A stretch of 64,000 nucleotides of DNA from an uncultured Christensenellaceae bacterium (GTDB lineage Bacteria > Bacillota > Clostridia > Christensenellales > Borkfalkiaceae). The notes beneath the pieces are model-generated. The model did no database searches, was not told the origin of the DNA, and worked only from the letters and a program-made list of their open reading frames with translations. A program made the translations under genes and the position numbers. This document shows positions 39,465 through 49,900 of the stretch, one piece after another (positions within the stretch are counted from its first letter, which is position 1; every line of letters starts with the position of its first letter). The stretch spans positions 4,960-68,959 of the forward strand of contig CAJUOI010000004.1 of NCBI GenBank assembly GCA_910588615.1. The letters are read 5' to 3'.

Positions 39465-40412
39465 TTATTCCTCGAAGCCCTCGGGTTTATCGTCCTTTAC
39501 GCCCGCAATCTTGCGGAACGAGATGAAATATTTCTTTTCGTTATCCTCGCAGTAGTGCACGAATTGCAAGCACAGCACGAAGAGGTAGCACGCGGGCAGC
39601 GTGATGATGAGCGCGCTCCCGAAGGTGCACACCGCAAACAGCACGGTGATCGTAATAATCAGATAGTTGGTAACGAAATAGCTTGCAAAACGCCTGCCGA
39701 AGCTCTTTTTACTGCGGAAGGAGGCGCGGAACGCCGAGCATACCGACTTCCCGCCCGAAAGGATCCCCGGGATCCAACCGGAAATCAAAGTCATTTTCAG
39801 GGCGACGAGCGCGCATACCGCCGTTACCGTAAGCGAAATGGAGGCAAGCACCGAAACGAGCCCGTGCATGGAGAGCGCCGCGGGCATCAAAAAGAAGAGC
39901 GCGTAGCAAAGCGCCGCCATGAGCGCGTCGTACGCGAACGATAAGGGCACATAGATGACCTCGTACAGCGCCGCCCGTCCCACGTTGCGGAAATAGGACT
40001 GCGAAAAACCCGTGCGGGCGTAGATGCTCATTCTGTCGTTCAAACTTCCGGCGACGGCAAAAACAGAAAGTCCGTTAACGAAGCGGAACAAGAGACAGAG
40101 CGCGACCACCCCCACCACCGAGCCGACGATGGTATCGATTTTACTGCCGAGTAAATGCAAAAAATCGAGCGAAGCCGCTTTGAAATTCTGAATCCACTCC
40201 GAACCGTTCTCAAACAGCGAAGGGAAAAAATCCTTGATCAGCCGTTTGATTTCCTGCATTTCCCCGCTTGCCAGAATCCGGTTTAATCCCAAACGCAAAA
40301 CGAGGTATATCAGGCTCATAAAGATTGCCCCCGTGATCACACGGTAAGCAAGCATTTTAAACACGTTGGAAAAGTTATCGACGGTAATGTGCATCGCGTT
40401 GCGGAATCTCAC
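39465..40412 (-). CDS. Polytopic membrane protein, unknown
   Basis: This 315-residue protein has about six hydrophobic spans (for example VVGVVALCLLFRFVNGLSVFAV, LITLPACYLFVLCLQFVHY) and a charged cytoplasmic end. The start is GTG, 8 nt after GGGAG and 2 bp after the upstream gene's stop. With 40414-41235 it makes a two-gene unit of membrane proteins; neither resembles a known transporter. Confidence 0.6.
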   Translation of the reverse strand: MRFRNAMHITVDNFSNVFKMLAYRVITGAIFMSLIYLVLRLGLNRILASGEMQEIKRLIKDFFPSLFENGSEWIQNFKAASLDFLHLLGSKIDTIVGSVVGVVALCLLFRFVNGLSVFAVAGSLNDRMSIYARTGFSQSYFRNVGRAALYEVIYVPLSFAYDALMAALCYALFFLMPAALSMHGLVSVLASISLTVTAVCALVALKMTLISGWIPGILSGGKSVCSAFRASFRSKKSFGRRFASYFVTNYLIITITVLFAVCTFGSALIITLPACYLFVLCLQFVHYCEDNEKKYFISFRKIAGVKDDKPEGFEE

Positions 40413-40413
40413 G

Positions 40414-41235
40414 TCAAAGCTCCCTGTAACTTTTTATTAAATCTTCCCTGTCCAGCTTATCTGCCTCGTAATAGACCGTCTCCATGCGGACGAAGAATCC
40501 CGTGAAGAGGAAAAGATACACGCCGAAGGCGACGATACGGCTGACGATTTCGGGCAGGAAAGCCGACCCGCCGACAAGCACGACGAATGCAAGCAGCGAC
40601 ATTGCGTGGGCAAGCACCAAGCGCCAGCGCACCTTCATGGAAAGTCTGTAAGAGTAAAGAAATGCGTCGTAAGGACGGAAGCCCGTCGCCTGCATACAGG
40701 GCAGCCACAGGAAAAACACTTCAACGAGATACAAAAACAAAAACGCGATCACCGCGAACGCCGCCAAGGCGAGAAGATATACGAGCACGTCGGACGCAAG
40801 CGAAGAAATCGCAAACGTAACGGCGGAAATCACCAGCGCCCAGAGCTCGGCGACCATGGTATACAGCAGCACGATGCAAAACACGGAAAAGACTACCGAA
40901 CCCAATTGCTTTCCCGCTCCGTTCAGGGTACGCTTGCCGATACGCACGTGCTTTTCGACGAGCGAAACGAGAAACGCCGCAAAAAAACCGACGCAGAAAA
41001 AGGCGAACACCGCATAAATACCGCCGAGCACGCTGTCGATCCGTACGAGGCTCCAAACGCGGAAGAGCTGCACGAAATCCGCGCGCGGATTCCCTGCAAA
41101 GAAGCTGCGGACGTACTCCGCCGTTGCGGTATAATCAAAGCAGAGTGCAAGAAAAACCGCCGGCACGATTCCGCAGGGCAAAACGTACCAGAGGTTTTTA
41201 AACAGATATTTCCAATTTCCGAACACTACGCGCAT
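40414..41235 (-). CDS. Polytopic membrane protein, unknown
   Basis: This 273-residue protein has about six spans (GIVPAVFLALCFDYT, VFAFFCVGFFAAFLVSL, LVLAHAMSLLAFVVLVGGSAF). It leads a two-gene transcript from the promoter at 41269-41297 and is followed 2 bp later by the other membrane gene. Similar layout suggests they form one complex; no family is recognised. Confidence 0.6.
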   Translation of the reverse strand: MRVVFGNWKYLFKNLWYVLPCGIVPAVFLALCFDYTATAEYVRSFFAGNPRADFVQLFRVWSLVRIDSVLGGIYAVFAFFCVGFFAAFLVSLVEKHVRIGKRTLNGAGKQLGSVVFSVFCIVLLYTMVAELWALVISAVTFAISSLASDVLVYLLALAAFAVIAFLFLYLVEVFFLWLPCMQATGFRPYDAFLYSYRLSMKVRWRLVLAHAMSLLAFVVLVGGSAFLPEIVSRIVAFGVYLFLFTGFFVRMETVYYEADKLDREDLIKSYREL

Positions 41236-41268
41236 ACGCTATCCGCCATTCTTTTCTATCCAATCTCT

Positions 41269-41297
41269 ATTATATACTAAAAAGCGGAAAGTGTAAA
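41269..41297 (-). promoter_or_regulatory. Promoter of the two membrane-protein genes
   Basis: Minus strand TTTACA, 17 bp, TATAAT. Confidence 0.75.
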
Positions 41298-41327
41298 GTC
41301 TTTCAAGATAAAAATACCCGAAAAAAA

Positions 41328-41771
41328 TCAAAGCCTGCCGCGTTCGGTAAGCATTGCTTCGAGAATATCCGCCGCGTCCTTTACAAGCAGCGGACAGGGG
41401 CGTTTCTTATAATATTCCTTCCCCCGCTCTTCGGGTACGGGCGAGGTTTCCGCACCGATCCCCGCGCCCGTCAACAGCTCCGCACAGATAATACTGCCGT
41501 TCTTCTCGCGGCAACGGCGGGCGTACTCCTGCACGATCGCATAGAGCTCCCCCTTGGGCAAATCGAAAAAAAACAGCCCGAGCACCGTAACCCCGCCCGT
41601 AACGGCGCCGCAGGTCAGGCGCATACGCCCCATACCGCCGCCCATGGGATATGTTGCGGCAAGCAACGTCTTTTCGTCCGCCCCCGCGTCTTTACAAAAG
41701 GCGAGCGCCACCGCTTGCGCACAAGTGTAGCCCTCTCTGAAATTGTGTTCCGCTTGCTCTCCGCGCGTCAT
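41328..41771 (-). CDS. C_GCAxxG_C_C family protein
   Basis: This 147-residue protein carries the family pattern: GYTCAQAVALAFC (about 14-26), LTCGAVTGG (about 55-63), an ARRCREKNGSIICAELLTG stretch and a late cysteine (PCPLL). Cysteine-rich C_GCAxxG_C_C proteins are common in anaerobes and are thought to handle metals or redox, with unknown partners. The ATG at 41771 has AAGGAGAA upstream. Confidence 0.8.
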   Translation of the reverse strand: MTRGEQAEHNFREGYTCAQAVALAFCKDAGADEKTLLAATYPMGGGMGRMRLTCGAVTGGVTVLGLFFFDLPKGELYAIVQEYARRCREKNGSIICAELLTGAGIGAETSPVPEERGKEYYKKRPCPLLVKDAADILEAMLTERGRL

Positions 41772-41853
41772 AATATTCTCCTTTTGAAGCAAAACCGAGC
41801 GCGCCGACCGTTAGGAAGGCGACAAGGCATAGAAAAAAAATTTCGCGAAATGG

Positions 41854-42624
41854 TTACACTTCGTACCACTCCCCTTCCTTGGGCACGGTTGCCTTGATTC
41901 CGAACGCCTCTGCCTCCCGCATGAATTTTTCCATGTTCACCTTATGCGTAAAGGGCGGAAACGCGTCGTCGAAGTGATCGGCAAACACCGATTTCGGCTG
42001 CAATTCTTTTAAAAACGGGCGCATATACCGATACATTTTCGTCCTGCCCTGATAGGGAAAGACAAGCAAATCCGCGCCCGTCGGGTACTGCGTATCGCCG
42101 TCCGTGCCCGCCGAGCCGAGAATAAACACCGTTTTATCCCCGTGCGTCAGCCCGAACGCGTAAACGTCGTCGCCGATTTTGTAGCGCTTCATCTCCTTTA
42201 ACAATGCAACCGCCTTATGCGCGTTGAAATAGGTGCGCGGAGAAAGCACGATACCCGCAAGCGTCGCGCCGTCGAACACGCAGTGCCTGCTTTGGAATAC
42301 GCGCACTCCGATTTCTCCGATTTGGAAACGGTCGCCCGCCGCAACCGCCAGCATTTTATCCGCGGGAATCCCGTTCCGCTCCGCGATCCGAATCCCGTTT
42401 TCCGAAACGTACACGCACGGCAGCCCCGCATTTAAAAACGCGCCGACGTCGCGGAAATGATCGAAATGGGGATGGGTTATCAAGGCGGCGTCCGCCCCTG
42501 CCGCCTCCTCGACGGGCACGCGGAAAAGCTTGCGGTTATGTAATTTTAAATACGGATCGACGAGAACGCGGGTTGCGCCGCCCTCGATCAACAGGCTTGC
42601 CGTGCCGTACCACTTAATTCTCAT
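41854..42624 (-). CDS. Metallo-beta-lactamase-fold hydrolase (UlaG-like)
   Basis: This 256-residue protein has the metal motif HPHFDHFRD (about 52-60), an early KWYGTASLLIEGG strand and the ADHFDDAFPP end, typical of the UlaG/L-ascorbate lactonase-like branch. Substrate unknown. Its start overlaps the preceding permease stop by 4 bp (ATGA), so the pair is co-transcribed from the promoter at 43495-43523. Confidence 0.8.
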   Translation of the reverse strand: MRIKWYGTASLLIEGGATRVLVDPYLKLHNRKLFRVPVEEAAGADAALITHPHFDHFRDVGAFLNAGLPCVYVSENGIRIAERNGIPADKMLAVAAGDRFQIGEIGVRVFQSRHCVFDGATLAGIVLSPRTYFNAHKAVALLKEMKRYKIGDDVYAFGLTHGDKTVFILGSAGTDGDTQYPTGADLLVFPYQGRTKMYRYMRPFLKELQPKSVFADHFDDAFPPFTHKVNMEKFMREAEAFGIKATVPKEGEWYEV

Positions 42625-43475
42625 TCGTGTCTTTTCCGCTCCGCTCTTCTCTTTTCTTCGCGCCGCCGCTTCTCCGCGCGTTTCATGCTTGCACGTGCGA
42701 GCACGACGGCGTTGGGGTGCAGACGGGAGGTTAAATCGGGAAACGCCTTTAAAATTCGCTTGGGCATCTTCTTTACCAACGCATCGATCATGAGGTTGCG
42801 CTTCTCCTCCGCCGTCTCCTTTGCGGACTCGATCTTATCCTCCGTCCTCAGCGTAGCGGCGGCGATGTGCTCACCGATGAAGTCCGACCCGAACTTCATT
42901 GCCTGTACGGCGGTCTCCACGCCGTCGATGTCCTTCAGCCCGCTGTTTAAGCGCAGAACCTGCAATAGCGTAACGATACAGTCGGCAAGCAGCGCGGCAA
43001 GACAAACGGACACGAGCGCCGTGCCCGTAATATTCCCCGCAAGAAAGACGAATTTCTTAACGAGCGGGTGAACGGCTTCGACAACGAACAGCACTGCAAG
43101 CCCCCACAGAACGGAAAATTCGAGGCAGATATAACCCTTGATGTTAAACTTTCTCTCCGAATAATCCCACCACTTGTTATGGAAGAACGTTTCGAGGATC
43201 CAACCCGTTAAAAATTCAATTGCCGTGGGCATAACGATACCGATGAGAAAGACCGCCCAGGGTTTTTCGACGAAATCGCCGAGCAGCAATAATATAACGG
43301 TAACCCCTACCCCGTATATAGGACAGACGGGACCGCACAAAAAACCGCGGTTGACGAATTTCCCCATGCTTACCGCGTGAAAGGCAACCTCTGCAACCCA
43401 GCCCAAGAAGGCATAAAGAAAGAAATAGGCAAAAATTTCGTACAACGAAAGCGTACCGAGAAATACGTTTTGCAT
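42621..43475 (-). CDS. Putative ABC-type permease (CmpB-like membrane protein)
   Basis: This 284-residue protein has about five spans and the family-typical LYAFLGWVAEVAFHAV, GFLCGPVCPIYGVG and WWDYSERKFNIKGYICLEF segments, which match the clostridial 'putative ABC transporter permease' family (ABC_trans_CmpB). A charged cytoplasmic tail ends KRRREEKRRAERKRHE. The ATG at 43475 has GGAGGACGG upstream. No ATP-binding gene is adjacent, so transport is not established. Confidence 0.7.
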   Translation of the reverse strand: MQNVFLGTLSLYEIFAYFFLYAFLGWVAEVAFHAVSMGKFVNRGFLCGPVCPIYGVGVTVILLLLGDFVEKPWAVFLIGIVMPTAIEFLTGWILETFFHNKWWDYSERKFNIKGYICLEFSVLWGLAVLFVVEAVHPLVKKFVFLAGNITGTALVSVCLAALLADCIVTLLQVLRLNSGLKDIDGVETAVQAMKFGSDFIGEHIAAATLRTEDKIESAKETAEEKRNLMIDALVKKMPKRILKAFPDLTSRLHPNAVVLARASMKRAEKRRREEKRRAERKRHE

Positions 43476-43494
43476 CTTCCGTCCTCCGCCTTTG

Positions 43495-43523
43495 ATTTTA
43501 TCACAGGAAAGGAAGTTTGTCAA
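43495..43523 (-). promoter_or_regulatory. Promoter of the permease/hydrolase pair
   Basis: Minus strand TTGACA, 17 bp, TAAAAT. Confidence 0.8.
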
Positions 43524-43603
43524 GCAGTAAATCGTGCTATTATCGAAGGCGCGGCGCCACTTCCGAGGCTTGGGCGAGGAATCTTTTTGCGCATCGCGCA
43601 AAA

Positions 43604-43639
43604 GAAAAAAACGCGGACAACGAATTGAACGCGTTTTTT
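43604..43639 (-). terminator. Terminator after the 50-residue gene
   Basis: AAAACGCG and CGCGTTTT arms with a 15-nt loop, then a T tract, on the minus strand, 35 bp past the stop. Confidence 0.6.
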
Positions 43640-43673
43640 CTTATCGATAGGTTTATTCCAAACTGCCGGAAAT

Positions 43674-43826
43674 TCAGTTATCGAATTCGTAATAGCAGTC
43701 CGAATACTGTGTGGGGGGCATCGTTTCGCCTTCGCCGACGTAAATCGTGTTGACGATCTTGCCTTGCCCGTCGATTACCTTGTAGGAACCCGTTTTGGGA
43801 CACACGTCTCCGCAATTTAATCTCAT
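43674..43826 (-). CDS. Small conserved-looking protein, YjzC-like
   Basis: This 50-residue protein starts MRLNCGDVCPKTGSYKVIDG and has NTIYVGEGETMPPTQYSDCY at its end. The CPxTG start and GEGETMPPTQ end recall YjzC-type small proteins; this is tentative. GGAGGTG 7 nt ahead of the ATG is a strong ribosome site. Two cysteines at the start and one near the end could bind metal. It is a short single gene followed by a terminator. Confidence 0.6.
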   Translation of the reverse strand: MRLNCGDVCPKTGSYKVIDGQGKIVNTIYVGEGETMPPTQYSDCYYEFDN

Positions 43827-43882
43827 GTTTTTCACCTCCGATACTATTAACTTGCGTTAAATATCGGATTTTATGCGCGCGG

Positions 43883-44716
43883 TCATAAAATTCCCAAAAC
43901 GTTGATCCAAAAGCACGTCAGCGAAAGAATTACGAGATAGAACGAAAACCACTTGTAATTGCCCTTTCCGATGACTTTTAACATGACCTTGATCGCAAAG
44001 AATCCCGACACCGCCGCAAATACCACGCCGACCGCCATGCCCACGATTTCGGGCGCGGAGAGCGCAAACGATACCCCCTCGGCGGGACGGACGACGTGCC
44101 AGAGCTCCACTGCAACACTGCCTAAGATTACGGGAATGCTCATTAAAAAGGAGAATTTTGCAACCTCCTCCTTCTTCGCCCCCGAAACAACGCCCGCGGC
44201 GATCGTAGAGCCGCTGCGCGAGATCCCGGGAAAAAGCGCCGCCGCCTGCACCACGCCCATGGCGACCGAGTTCCCCCAGCCGAGCGCGCGCTCCTTTTTA
44301 CGGTTTTTCGAAACGATCTCGGTAATCAGCAATATCATTGCCGTCGTCGCAAAGAACACCGCCAGCCAGCACAGCCATGCGGGATTTGTGTCGGGGTTGA
44401 AGATCGCCTCGATTTTGTCGTTGAACAATACTCCGACGACCCCTGCGGGGATCGTGGCGACGATGAGCATAAGCAAGGTTTTAAAGGGCTTTTTGAAGAG
44501 CGCGAGAATATCCCGCCAGAACGCCGCAATCACCGCGACGAGGGTGCCGAAGTGCAGCAGGACGTTGACGAACATCATGCCCCCTTCCCCGATATTATAA
44601 CCCAATACCCGTTGCAGCAGCGTTAAATGCCCGCTTGAAGAAACGGGCAGGAACTCAGTGAGTCCCTGCACCGTACCTAAAACGATCGATTTCCAGATTG
44701 CTTCAAAAAATCCCAT
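43883..44716 (-). CDS. uppP: Undecaprenyl-diphosphatase UppP (BacA)
   Basis: This 277-residue integral membrane phosphatase has the family signatures QGLTEFLPVSSSGHLTL (about 17-33) and FPGISRSGSTIA (about 160-171). It recycles undecaprenyl diphosphate to the carrier lipid for peptidoglycan synthesis. It follows a lipoprotein gene by 8 bp, so it may share that transcript. Confidence 0.95.
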   Translation of the reverse strand: MGFFEAIWKSIVLGTVQGLTEFLPVSSSGHLTLLQRVLGYNIGEGGMMFVNVLLHFGTLVAVIAAFWRDILALFKKPFKTLLMLIVATIPAGVVGVLFNDKIEAIFNPDTNPAWLCWLAVFFATTAMILLITEIVSKNRKKERALGWGNSVAMGVVQAAALFPGISRSGSTIAAGVVSGAKKEEVAKFSFLMSIPVILGSVAVELWHVVRPAEGVSFALSAPEIVGMAVGVVFAAVSGFFAIKVMLKVIGKGNYKWFSFYLVILSLTCFWINVLGIL

Positions 44717-44723
44717 ATGATCC

Positions 44724-46817
44724 TTAATTCGAACTCGTCAGATTCTTATAACGGTTCTCGAAAATATCGTAGCTGTCGTTATAGTCGGCAAGCAACTTGG
44801 TCTGGCGGTTGCTTGCATCCGTCGAAGCCGTGTTCGCCTTGATCGACTCGAAAAAGAGATTGCTGAACGAACCCTCGGTATCCTTCTGCGCGGGGTCGTA
44901 CTGCGTGAAAGGATCGTAGCGCACGCCGTTCTTCGAGAATGAGAACGTGCAGTAGATGATATGCCAGCCGTAATCGGAAGGTACGACGACGTAGTTGCCC
45001 GCGCCCTGTTTCACCGCATACTGCGCCGCATACTCGAACTCGCTGACGAAATCCGTCTTGTTTGCGGTAACCGCGTAACCGAGGTAGCTGTTCAGACCCG
45101 CTGTATCCGTATTATACGCAAACGACAGCTCTCTTATGACGGAATACGCCTTGTTTTCATTGCTGTCCGCAACGAATATCCGATTGGCGTCGTACTCGCC
45201 CGCAAAGTTCAGGCTGCCTTTCGCATAGATAAACTTTTCGTAATCGACCTCGCCGTTTTCCTTGTACCAGTCCTGCGTATAGTAGCTCTCGCCCGTCTTC
45301 GTTTCGCTGACGACCTCGGAACCGAACGCATAATCGAGATACCCCTTCATTTCGCCGAGGAAGCCGTCGATATTGATTCTGGTCGGCTTGTACGCGCGCT
45401 TGTCCGCGTCGTAGGTGCCGTTGTAAGTGTACTGACCGTAGTAATTCTTCAAGACGTCGTACTTCGTATCCTTGGCGAAGTTGTCCTCGAAGAACAGCCA
45501 TTCGCGCTTATCGTCCCCACCCGTATACTTTGCCGCCGAGCTCTCGGGCTTGTAGGAATAATCCGTTTCTCCCGTAAACCAGCTGCCGCGCTGATCGGTA
45601 GCCAAAACGTTCTTTAAAAGCGCTGCGCGCGTGGAGAACTTGTTGCCCTTCGTATCGCCGAAGTCCTGATCCGCCGCTTTCAGCGCGTCGGACTGCGCCG
45701 TAGAAAAAGGAAGCAGAATGTTGACGACGAAGCCGAACTCGAAGTTTGTTTCGGGCGCGGTCAGCACAAAGGAGGTGTCCGATATAGAATCCATTGCGCT
45801 TTCGAGCTTGGAGATATCCGCCGTAAAGTCTTTGAGCTGGTTCGCCTTGGCTTCGGTAAAGTAATCCGCACAGTATTGGTCTGCGATCTTCTCTTCCGCC
45901 TCTTTGGTAAACGCGTCGCCGAGCTTCTGGATAAGCAAGCCCGCGTAGCTGTTGAGCTTTTGCATTTTGAAGTAGTTCAGAGACTCGACGTCGCTCGTAT
46001 TTTCGCCCTTTTCGATAAGGCTGTTCCCGCGCAACGCCGTAATAAATCGATCGTAAGCACGCTTACGATAGGAAGTCGTAGAGCCATCCACCGGCTCGTA
46101 GGAGCCCTTCGGGCTTGCATTGTCCGCAATTCCCGTCCCCGTATAAATTCTGTACGCGGGATCGACGAAATCCGAATTGGCGGTGTTCACGCCCGTCGGA
46201 GTGGTACGCACACCCGATTCGTATTCGATGTCCTCTTCTTCCTTGATGATTTCTTTTTCGTATTCGTCGAGGTTATTATTGAAGGATACTCGCAGGTTAT
46301 ATTCCGCCACCGCCTTGTTTTGATCGGTGAGGAAATAACCGAGCCCCGCAAGATCGCGCTCGGTAGCCGATGCGTCCCCAACCGCCGCAACCGCCGCTTC
46401 GTAGCCCGCCTGCGTGTAGGTATATTCCGTGCCGTCCTCGTCCGTCCACTTTCCACCGTCCTTGACAAGAAAATAAGCTTTGGCGTATTGCAGATAAATC
46501 TGACGCTGCACGAGGGAATTTGCGATCGCGTCGAACGCCGCCTTCGCGGAGCCGTAGGAGTTGACGAGGCTGTCCCCACCGTTGGACATATAGCTCAAAA
46601 TCATTTCAAGCTTGGTGATTTCCGCCGTCGTTACGATGCTCTTTTTGTCCTCGCCGAATTCCTTTGCGAAGCTCTCGCTGTCCGCAATGTTCACCGTCGC
46701 CACGACCTGATTCAGATCGAGCCGCGTATTGGTGGTTACGAGGTCGCACCCCGCAAAAATTCCGCAAGCCATCACAGCCGAAAGTGCGATTGCCGCCGCC
46801 TTTTGTTTCTTGTTCAT
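44724..46817 (-). CDS. Lipoprotein with SurA/PrsA-like architecture
   Basis: This 697-residue protein has a signal peptide with lipobox CGIFAGC (cysteine near residue 24), so it is a lipoprotein on the outer face of the membrane. An N-terminal SurA-like helical region follows (AKEFGEDKKSIVTTAEITKL, then SLVQRQIYLQYAKAYFL), and the C-terminal part has VPSDYGWHIIYCTFSF, the usual end of the parvulin domain. It resembles a foldase of the PrsA/SurA type for secreted proteins; an intact parvulin core is not certain. The ATG at 46817 has GGAG upstream. Confidence 0.6.
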   Translation of the reverse strand: MNKKQKAAAIALSAVMACGIFAGCDLVTTNTRLDLNQVVATVNIADSESFAKEFGEDKKSIVTTAEITKLEMILSYMSNGGDSLVNSYGSAKAAFDAIANSLVQRQIYLQYAKAYFLVKDGGKWTDEDGTEYTYTQAGYEAAVAAVGDASATERDLAGLGYFLTDQNKAVAEYNLRVSFNNNLDEYEKEIIKEEEDIEYESGVRTTPTGVNTANSDFVDPAYRIYTGTGIADNASPKGSYEPVDGSTTSYRKRAYDRFITALRGNSLIEKGENTSDVESLNYFKMQKLNSYAGLLIQKLGDAFTKEAEEKIADQYCADYFTEAKANQLKDFTADISKLESAMDSISDTSFVLTAPETNFEFGFVVNILLPFSTAQSDALKAADQDFGDTKGNKFSTRAALLKNVLATDQRGSWFTGETDYSYKPESSAAKYTGGDDKREWLFFEDNFAKDTKYDVLKNYYGQYTYNGTYDADKRAYKPTRINIDGFLGEMKGYLDYAFGSEVVSETKTGESYYTQDWYKENGEVDYEKFIYAKGSLNFAGEYDANRIFVADSNENKAYSVIRELSFAYNTDTAGLNSYLGYAVTANKTDFVSEFEYAAQYAVKQGAGNYVVVPSDYGWHIIYCTFSFSKNGVRYDPFTQYDPAQKDTEGSFSNLFFESIKANTASTDASNRQTKLLADYNDSYDIFENRYKNLTSSN

Positions 46818-46876
46818 AATCACTCCGAGAATTTCATGCGGACATTACCGCATATAAAATCTATTTATACCTGTCT

Positions 46877-46905
46877 ATTATAACCTATTTCGGAAAATTG
46901 TGCAA
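46877..46905 (-). promoter_or_regulatory. Promoter of the foldase-like lipoprotein gene
   Basis: Minus strand TTGCAC, 17 bp, TATAAT. Confidence 0.7.
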
Positions 46906-46921
46906 TTCTTTTTCGTGAAAT

Positions 46922-49900
46922 TCACGCAAAAGTTACCGCAAATTTCAAAAATTTCGTCATGAGCACCATGGTTTTTCCGCCGTCGCCCATAAAACGGAAA
47001 CAAAGAACGGGCGCGCTCGTCATATCGAGGCTGAGCTTGTCGGCATATTTGTCCATTGCCGCACCCACGCGCCGATCGAAAAGCGCTTGCAAAGAGGCGA
47101 ACTCCAACGCACCGCCCTTTGCCCCGACGGAGATCTTTTTCACCCCGAGCTTTGCGGCATACCCCTTCATCACGGCGATCACGAGCAAATTAAACACCTC
47201 GGGCGGAAGCGGGCCGTACGTCTCTTCGAGCGAAGTGCACACCCGCTTGTAGTCGGACGCCGTGCGTATCTCGGCAATCTGCTTGTAGCAGTCCATGCGC
47301 CCCGCGTTCGATTCGACATAAGACTCGGGAATAAACGCCGTCGCCTTGACGTCGAGTTCTACGCTCTCCTGCTTTTCGCCCGTGATCTCTTCCTTTAAAA
47401 TTTTAGCGTACAGCTCGTAACCGACCTTGTCCATGTGCCCGTGCTGCTCCGCGCCGAGTACGTTGCCCGCGCCGCGGATTTCCAGATCGCGCATGGCGAT
47501 TTTAAAGCCCGAGCCGAGCTCGGTAAACTGCATGATCGCCTTCAAGCGCTCGGCGGCGGTTTCCGTCATCACCCGTTCCGGCTTATAAGTAAAATAAGCG
47601 TGCGCGAGCCGCGTGCCGCGCCCCACCCGTCCGCGCAGCTGGTACAACTGCGATATCCCGAGCCGGTCGGCATCGATAACGACGAGCGTGTTGGCGTTGG
47701 GCAGGTCGATCCCGTTTTCGATGATCGTGGTGGTAACGAGAATATCGCTTTCGCCGCGGTAAAACCCGAATACGTTGTTTTCGAGCGTCGTCTTTTCCAT
47801 CCTGCCGTGCGCCACCGAAACGCGCGCTTCGGGCACGAGCCCCTTCAGCTTATGGGCGAAGGTGAAAATGCTTTCCACCTTGTTATATAAAACGAACACC
47901 TGCCCCCTTCTCGCCATCTCCCTTACGCACGCGTCGCGCAGAAGCGTTTCCGTCTCCTCGGCAACGTACGTCTGCACGGGCAGGCGGGCGCGCGGCGGCG
48001 TCTGGATCGTGGAAATGTCGCGTATGCCCGAAAGCGACAGGTGCAAAGTGCGCGGAATGGGCGTCGCCGTCATGGTGAGACAATCGACGTTGCGCTTTAA
48101 GCTCTTGATTTTCTCCTTGTGCTCCACGCCGAAGCGCTGTTCCTCGTCCAACAGCAGCAGCCCCAGATCGCGAAACTTCACGTCCGCCGAAAGCAGGCGG
48201 TGCGTACCGACGATCAAATCGACCTCGCCCATTGCCAGCCCGTCGAGAATACGCTTCTGCTCCCGCTCGGTGCGGAAACGGTTGAGCGCTTCCACGCGCA
48301 CGCCGAAGTCCTTCATCCGTTCGGTCGCCGTGCGAAAATGCTGTTCGGAAAGCACCGTAGACGGACACATCAGAGCGACCTGCTTCCCCGCAAGAATACA
48401 GCGGTAAGCGGCGCGCAGGGCGACCTCCGTCTTGCCGAAACCAACGTCGCCGCACAGAAGCCTGTCCATCACCTTGTCCGAGCACTGGTCGTTTTCGATC
48501 TCTTGCAGCGAGGTGAGCTGGTCGGGGGTCTCCTCGTAGGGGAAAGCCGCCGCAAACTCCTCCGTCTCCTCGCGGAATACGGGGAAGGCGTAGCCGTGCC
48601 GCTCGCTGCGTTCGGCGTACAGCTGCTTCAAATCGAACGCCATCTTTTTCAGCGAAGCGCGCACGCGCGCCTTCACGCGCTCGAACTCCCCCCCGCCGAT
48701 TTTGGAGAGCGTCGGATTATCCCCGCCCATATATTTGGACAGTACGTCCATCTGCTCGACGGGCACGTACAGCGTGTCGCCGTCCTTATATTCGAGGGCG
48801 ACGTATTCCTTTGTGCCGTCCGTCGTCTCTATCTTCTTCGTGCCGACGATCCTGCCTACGCCGTACGTCTCGTGCACGGCGAAGTCGCCGATTTCGGGCG
48901 CAATGAACAAATCCCCCCGTTTGCGCTTGATCCGCCGTTCGGGCGGCGCCTTTAAAAACAGGTCGTCGCTGCCGATGATCGCCGTCTTGATATCGTGCAA
49001 CAAAAAACCGTGCGGAAGATTCCTGCCCGACACCGCAAACCCGCGCAGGGCGGCGGCTTGGGAATACTCTCCCACCGAAAAACCGTTGTCCGTCAGATCG
49101 TCCTTCAATTTCCGTGCGCGCGCGTCCGTGCCGCAGTAGAGCAGAACGCGGTAGCCCGTCTTTTTCCACACCGAAAGGTCGTTGTATAAATCGCTAAAGC
49201 TGTTGAGATAGCGGCTGACGGGCACGGAGGTAAAGCGGTAACTCTTTACGGGATCGAAGAAATAGGCGTTGCCCGTAAACGCCGACAGCGACAGCGCGCG
49301 CCGCCCGTTAAAGCGCAGCGTGTCGGGCGAAACCAGCTGTCCCGCCGAAAATCGGGCGCATTCCCCGCCCTCGTACAGCGAAATCATGCGCTCGGTAAAT
49401 TCCTGCGCCGCCGCTTCCGCCCTGTCTTTGATCTGCTTGCACTCGTCGAAAATGAGGAGCACGTCCTCGGAAAGCGTGTCGAAAAAACTGCGCGCCGTAT
49501 GCAACAGGGGCAGAATAAAATCCGAACGGTAGCCGTCCGCTTCGAGGTCGGCGGCAATCCCTCCCAACCGCTCCCGCGCCGCACGGTTCGGGGCGGCGGC
49601 TATCTCCCTCCCGAAGGCTTCGCGGATACGCTCCGCCTCGCCCTCCGCAGGCACGGCGTCCGTCGCCGCAACGATTTCCAGCGTCTTTAACAGCGGATAC
49701 CTCTCGCCTGTAATTTCGTCGTAGGGTTTGATGCTCTCCACCTCGTCGCCGAAGAAATCGACGCGCACGGGATGATCGGCGTTGACGGGAAAAATATCGA
49801 GCACGTCCCCCCGCACCGCAAACGCGCCCTTGGCTTCCGCCGTATACTCGCGCGAATATCCCGCCGCAACGAGCGAAGAGACGAGCGTCCGCATCTCCGT

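Noticed and set aside
38114..39526. A 470-residue plus-strand open frame
   Set aside because: It is antisense to the phosphohexomutase, whose catalytic motifs are all present on the minus strand.
45876..46883. A 335-residue plus-strand open frame
   Set aside because: It is antisense to the foldase-like lipoprotein, which has a lipobox and promoter on the minus strand.
47775..48955. Overlapping long plus-strand frames across mfd
   Set aside because: They are shadows of mfd, whose helicase motifs fix the coding frame.
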